A DNA stretch of 64,000 nucleotides from Hymenolepis diminuta. Lineage: Eukaryota; Platyhelminthes; Cestoda; Cyclophyllidea; Hymenolepididae. Every line of letters begins with the position of its first letter. Within the stretch, counting starts at the first letter, position 1. The position numbers and the translations under genes are program-made. This document shows, piece by piece, positions 63,011 to 64,000 of this stretch. Below the pieces are notes generated by a model. The model did no database searches. It was not told the DNA's origin and saw only the letters and a list, made by a program, of their open reading frames with translations. Location: positions 3,299,316-3,363,315 of the forward strand of contig CAADRB010000006.1 of NCBI GenBank assembly GCA_900708905.1, in the 5' to 3' direction.

Positions 63011-64000
63011 CTTTAAGTTGCTTATGTAGGTATCTTTTGAATATCCGTAATTGAGAGGCTGATCAGCAAAATCCGAATGGAGAGAAAGGGGCTTTCGTAT
63101 GCAATAAACAAGAACAGAATTCATGCCAGGCAATGAAATTGAAATAAAGAAGATTCATGAGGTGAAGTTGGTAAAAACAACAACGACGATTCAAACGAGA
63201 TCACTGGCACAATGACAGGATAAATAGTAAGAAATAGACAACAAGAGGCTATAACCGACAAATCAACATCTGGGGAACAACAAAATCCAAATTGTATGGA
63301 GTCAAGATCAAAACGGAAAAATAAATATTTGTTCTCCTTGTAGTATAAGCTTATTCAACCCAGTTCTCATGTCTGTTGTTGTTACCTCGATTGGTCTATG
63401 ACTAGTAGGAGTGATTGCGTAAACTTCTGCTTAATAATTCCCAAAAGGTCACTTATATGGTTTTATATTTCATAATTAAAGCTGTACGAGTTATTTGGCG
63501 ACGCAGTGGGATGCAATTCGTGAGATATGCTTTCTGAGAAACTCCCAAGGAATGCATTACACAAATGATTCCAGTTTATTGGTCTTATTCTTGTTCACGA
63601 TCAGAGTACAGACTGCAACCAGCAGAAGGTTCCGAATACTACTACATGTGAGAATTAACTAACCATTCATTATCAATAGACGGAGATCGACTGAGAGGGC
63701 ATGACCAAACTTTCGAATGAATTTCCTGAGCAGTGCAGAAATGAACCTATAGGTAAGATCTTGTCGTTTAAACTTTGGGATGTTAGATTATAATAAAACA
63801 AACCTATAAACTAGATGAAGGCAGACCTTTAGTTTAAGAATTAAAATGAATTTAGGCTCCTTAGTGCGGTTTTTTCCATCGAATTTTTTACCACTTATGG
63901 GTACTATTTCATTGTTCCTCGTATTTAGATTCTTCTTTATCTATTCGTTTGCTTTGCTGCTTTATTTGGTTTGAGGTTAAACTGAGGAGTTATGAAAGCC
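63011..64000. other. terminal 1 kb of the window
   Basis: No supported feature. Sequence continues beyond the window. Confidence 0.5.

Noticed and set aside
1..64000. CRISPR arrays, bacterial operons, phage or viral genes
   Set aside because: No regularly spaced short repeats, Shine-Dalgarno-led gene runs or viral structural motifs were seen; splice-site structure and gene content are animal.

Overview
The window is animal nuclear DNA, AT-rich and repeat-rich, with four intron-bearing or animal-specific genes that can be read with confidence. Introns of 37-38 nt in the ribosomal-protein and SR-protein genes beside introns of 6-12 kb in the Polycomb gene, plus the AT-rich composition and the repeats, suggest a flatworm, perhaps a tapeworm. 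That is an inference; no species-diagnostic sequence was seen.

Layout. (1) 2257-32736, plus strand: an eight-exon Sex-comb-on-midleg (Scm/SCMH1/SCML2) homologue with two MBT repeats and a C-terminal SAM domain, 684 codons. All seven splice junctions I chose keep the reading frame. Its introns of 6.1, 12.0 and 7.2 kb hold dispersed repeats and a dead mariner element with an assembly gap. (2) 34788-35617, minus strand: ribosomal protein L6 (eL6), three exons, 241 aa, convergent with Scm. (3) 39724-41430, plus strand: an SR splicing factor of the SRSF3/SRSF7 type, five exons, 316 aa. (4) 44105-44920, plus strand: a single-exon forkhead gene closest to FoxD, 271 aa, with a clear CCAAT/TATA promoter and a Groucho-type eh1 motif. 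(5) 44921-64000: about 19 kb with no recognisable host gene. It holds tRNA-related SINE-like copies, a second dead mariner, members of an unidentified dispersed repeat family, and two decayed non-LTR retrotransposon fragments.

The genes do not form a pathway or operon. Two are regulatory chromatin or transcription factors (Scm, FoxD) and two are housekeeping RNA or translation factors (eL6, SR protein). The most distinctive structural signal is the pair of inverted, roughly 1.75-kb segments at 18550-20286 and 56598-58363. Each carries the same frameshifted mariner plus the same 435-bp flank, so they look like copies of one already-dead composite unit rather than two independent insertions. 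No CRISPR array, rRNA gene, true tRNA gene or clearly new biological system was found.
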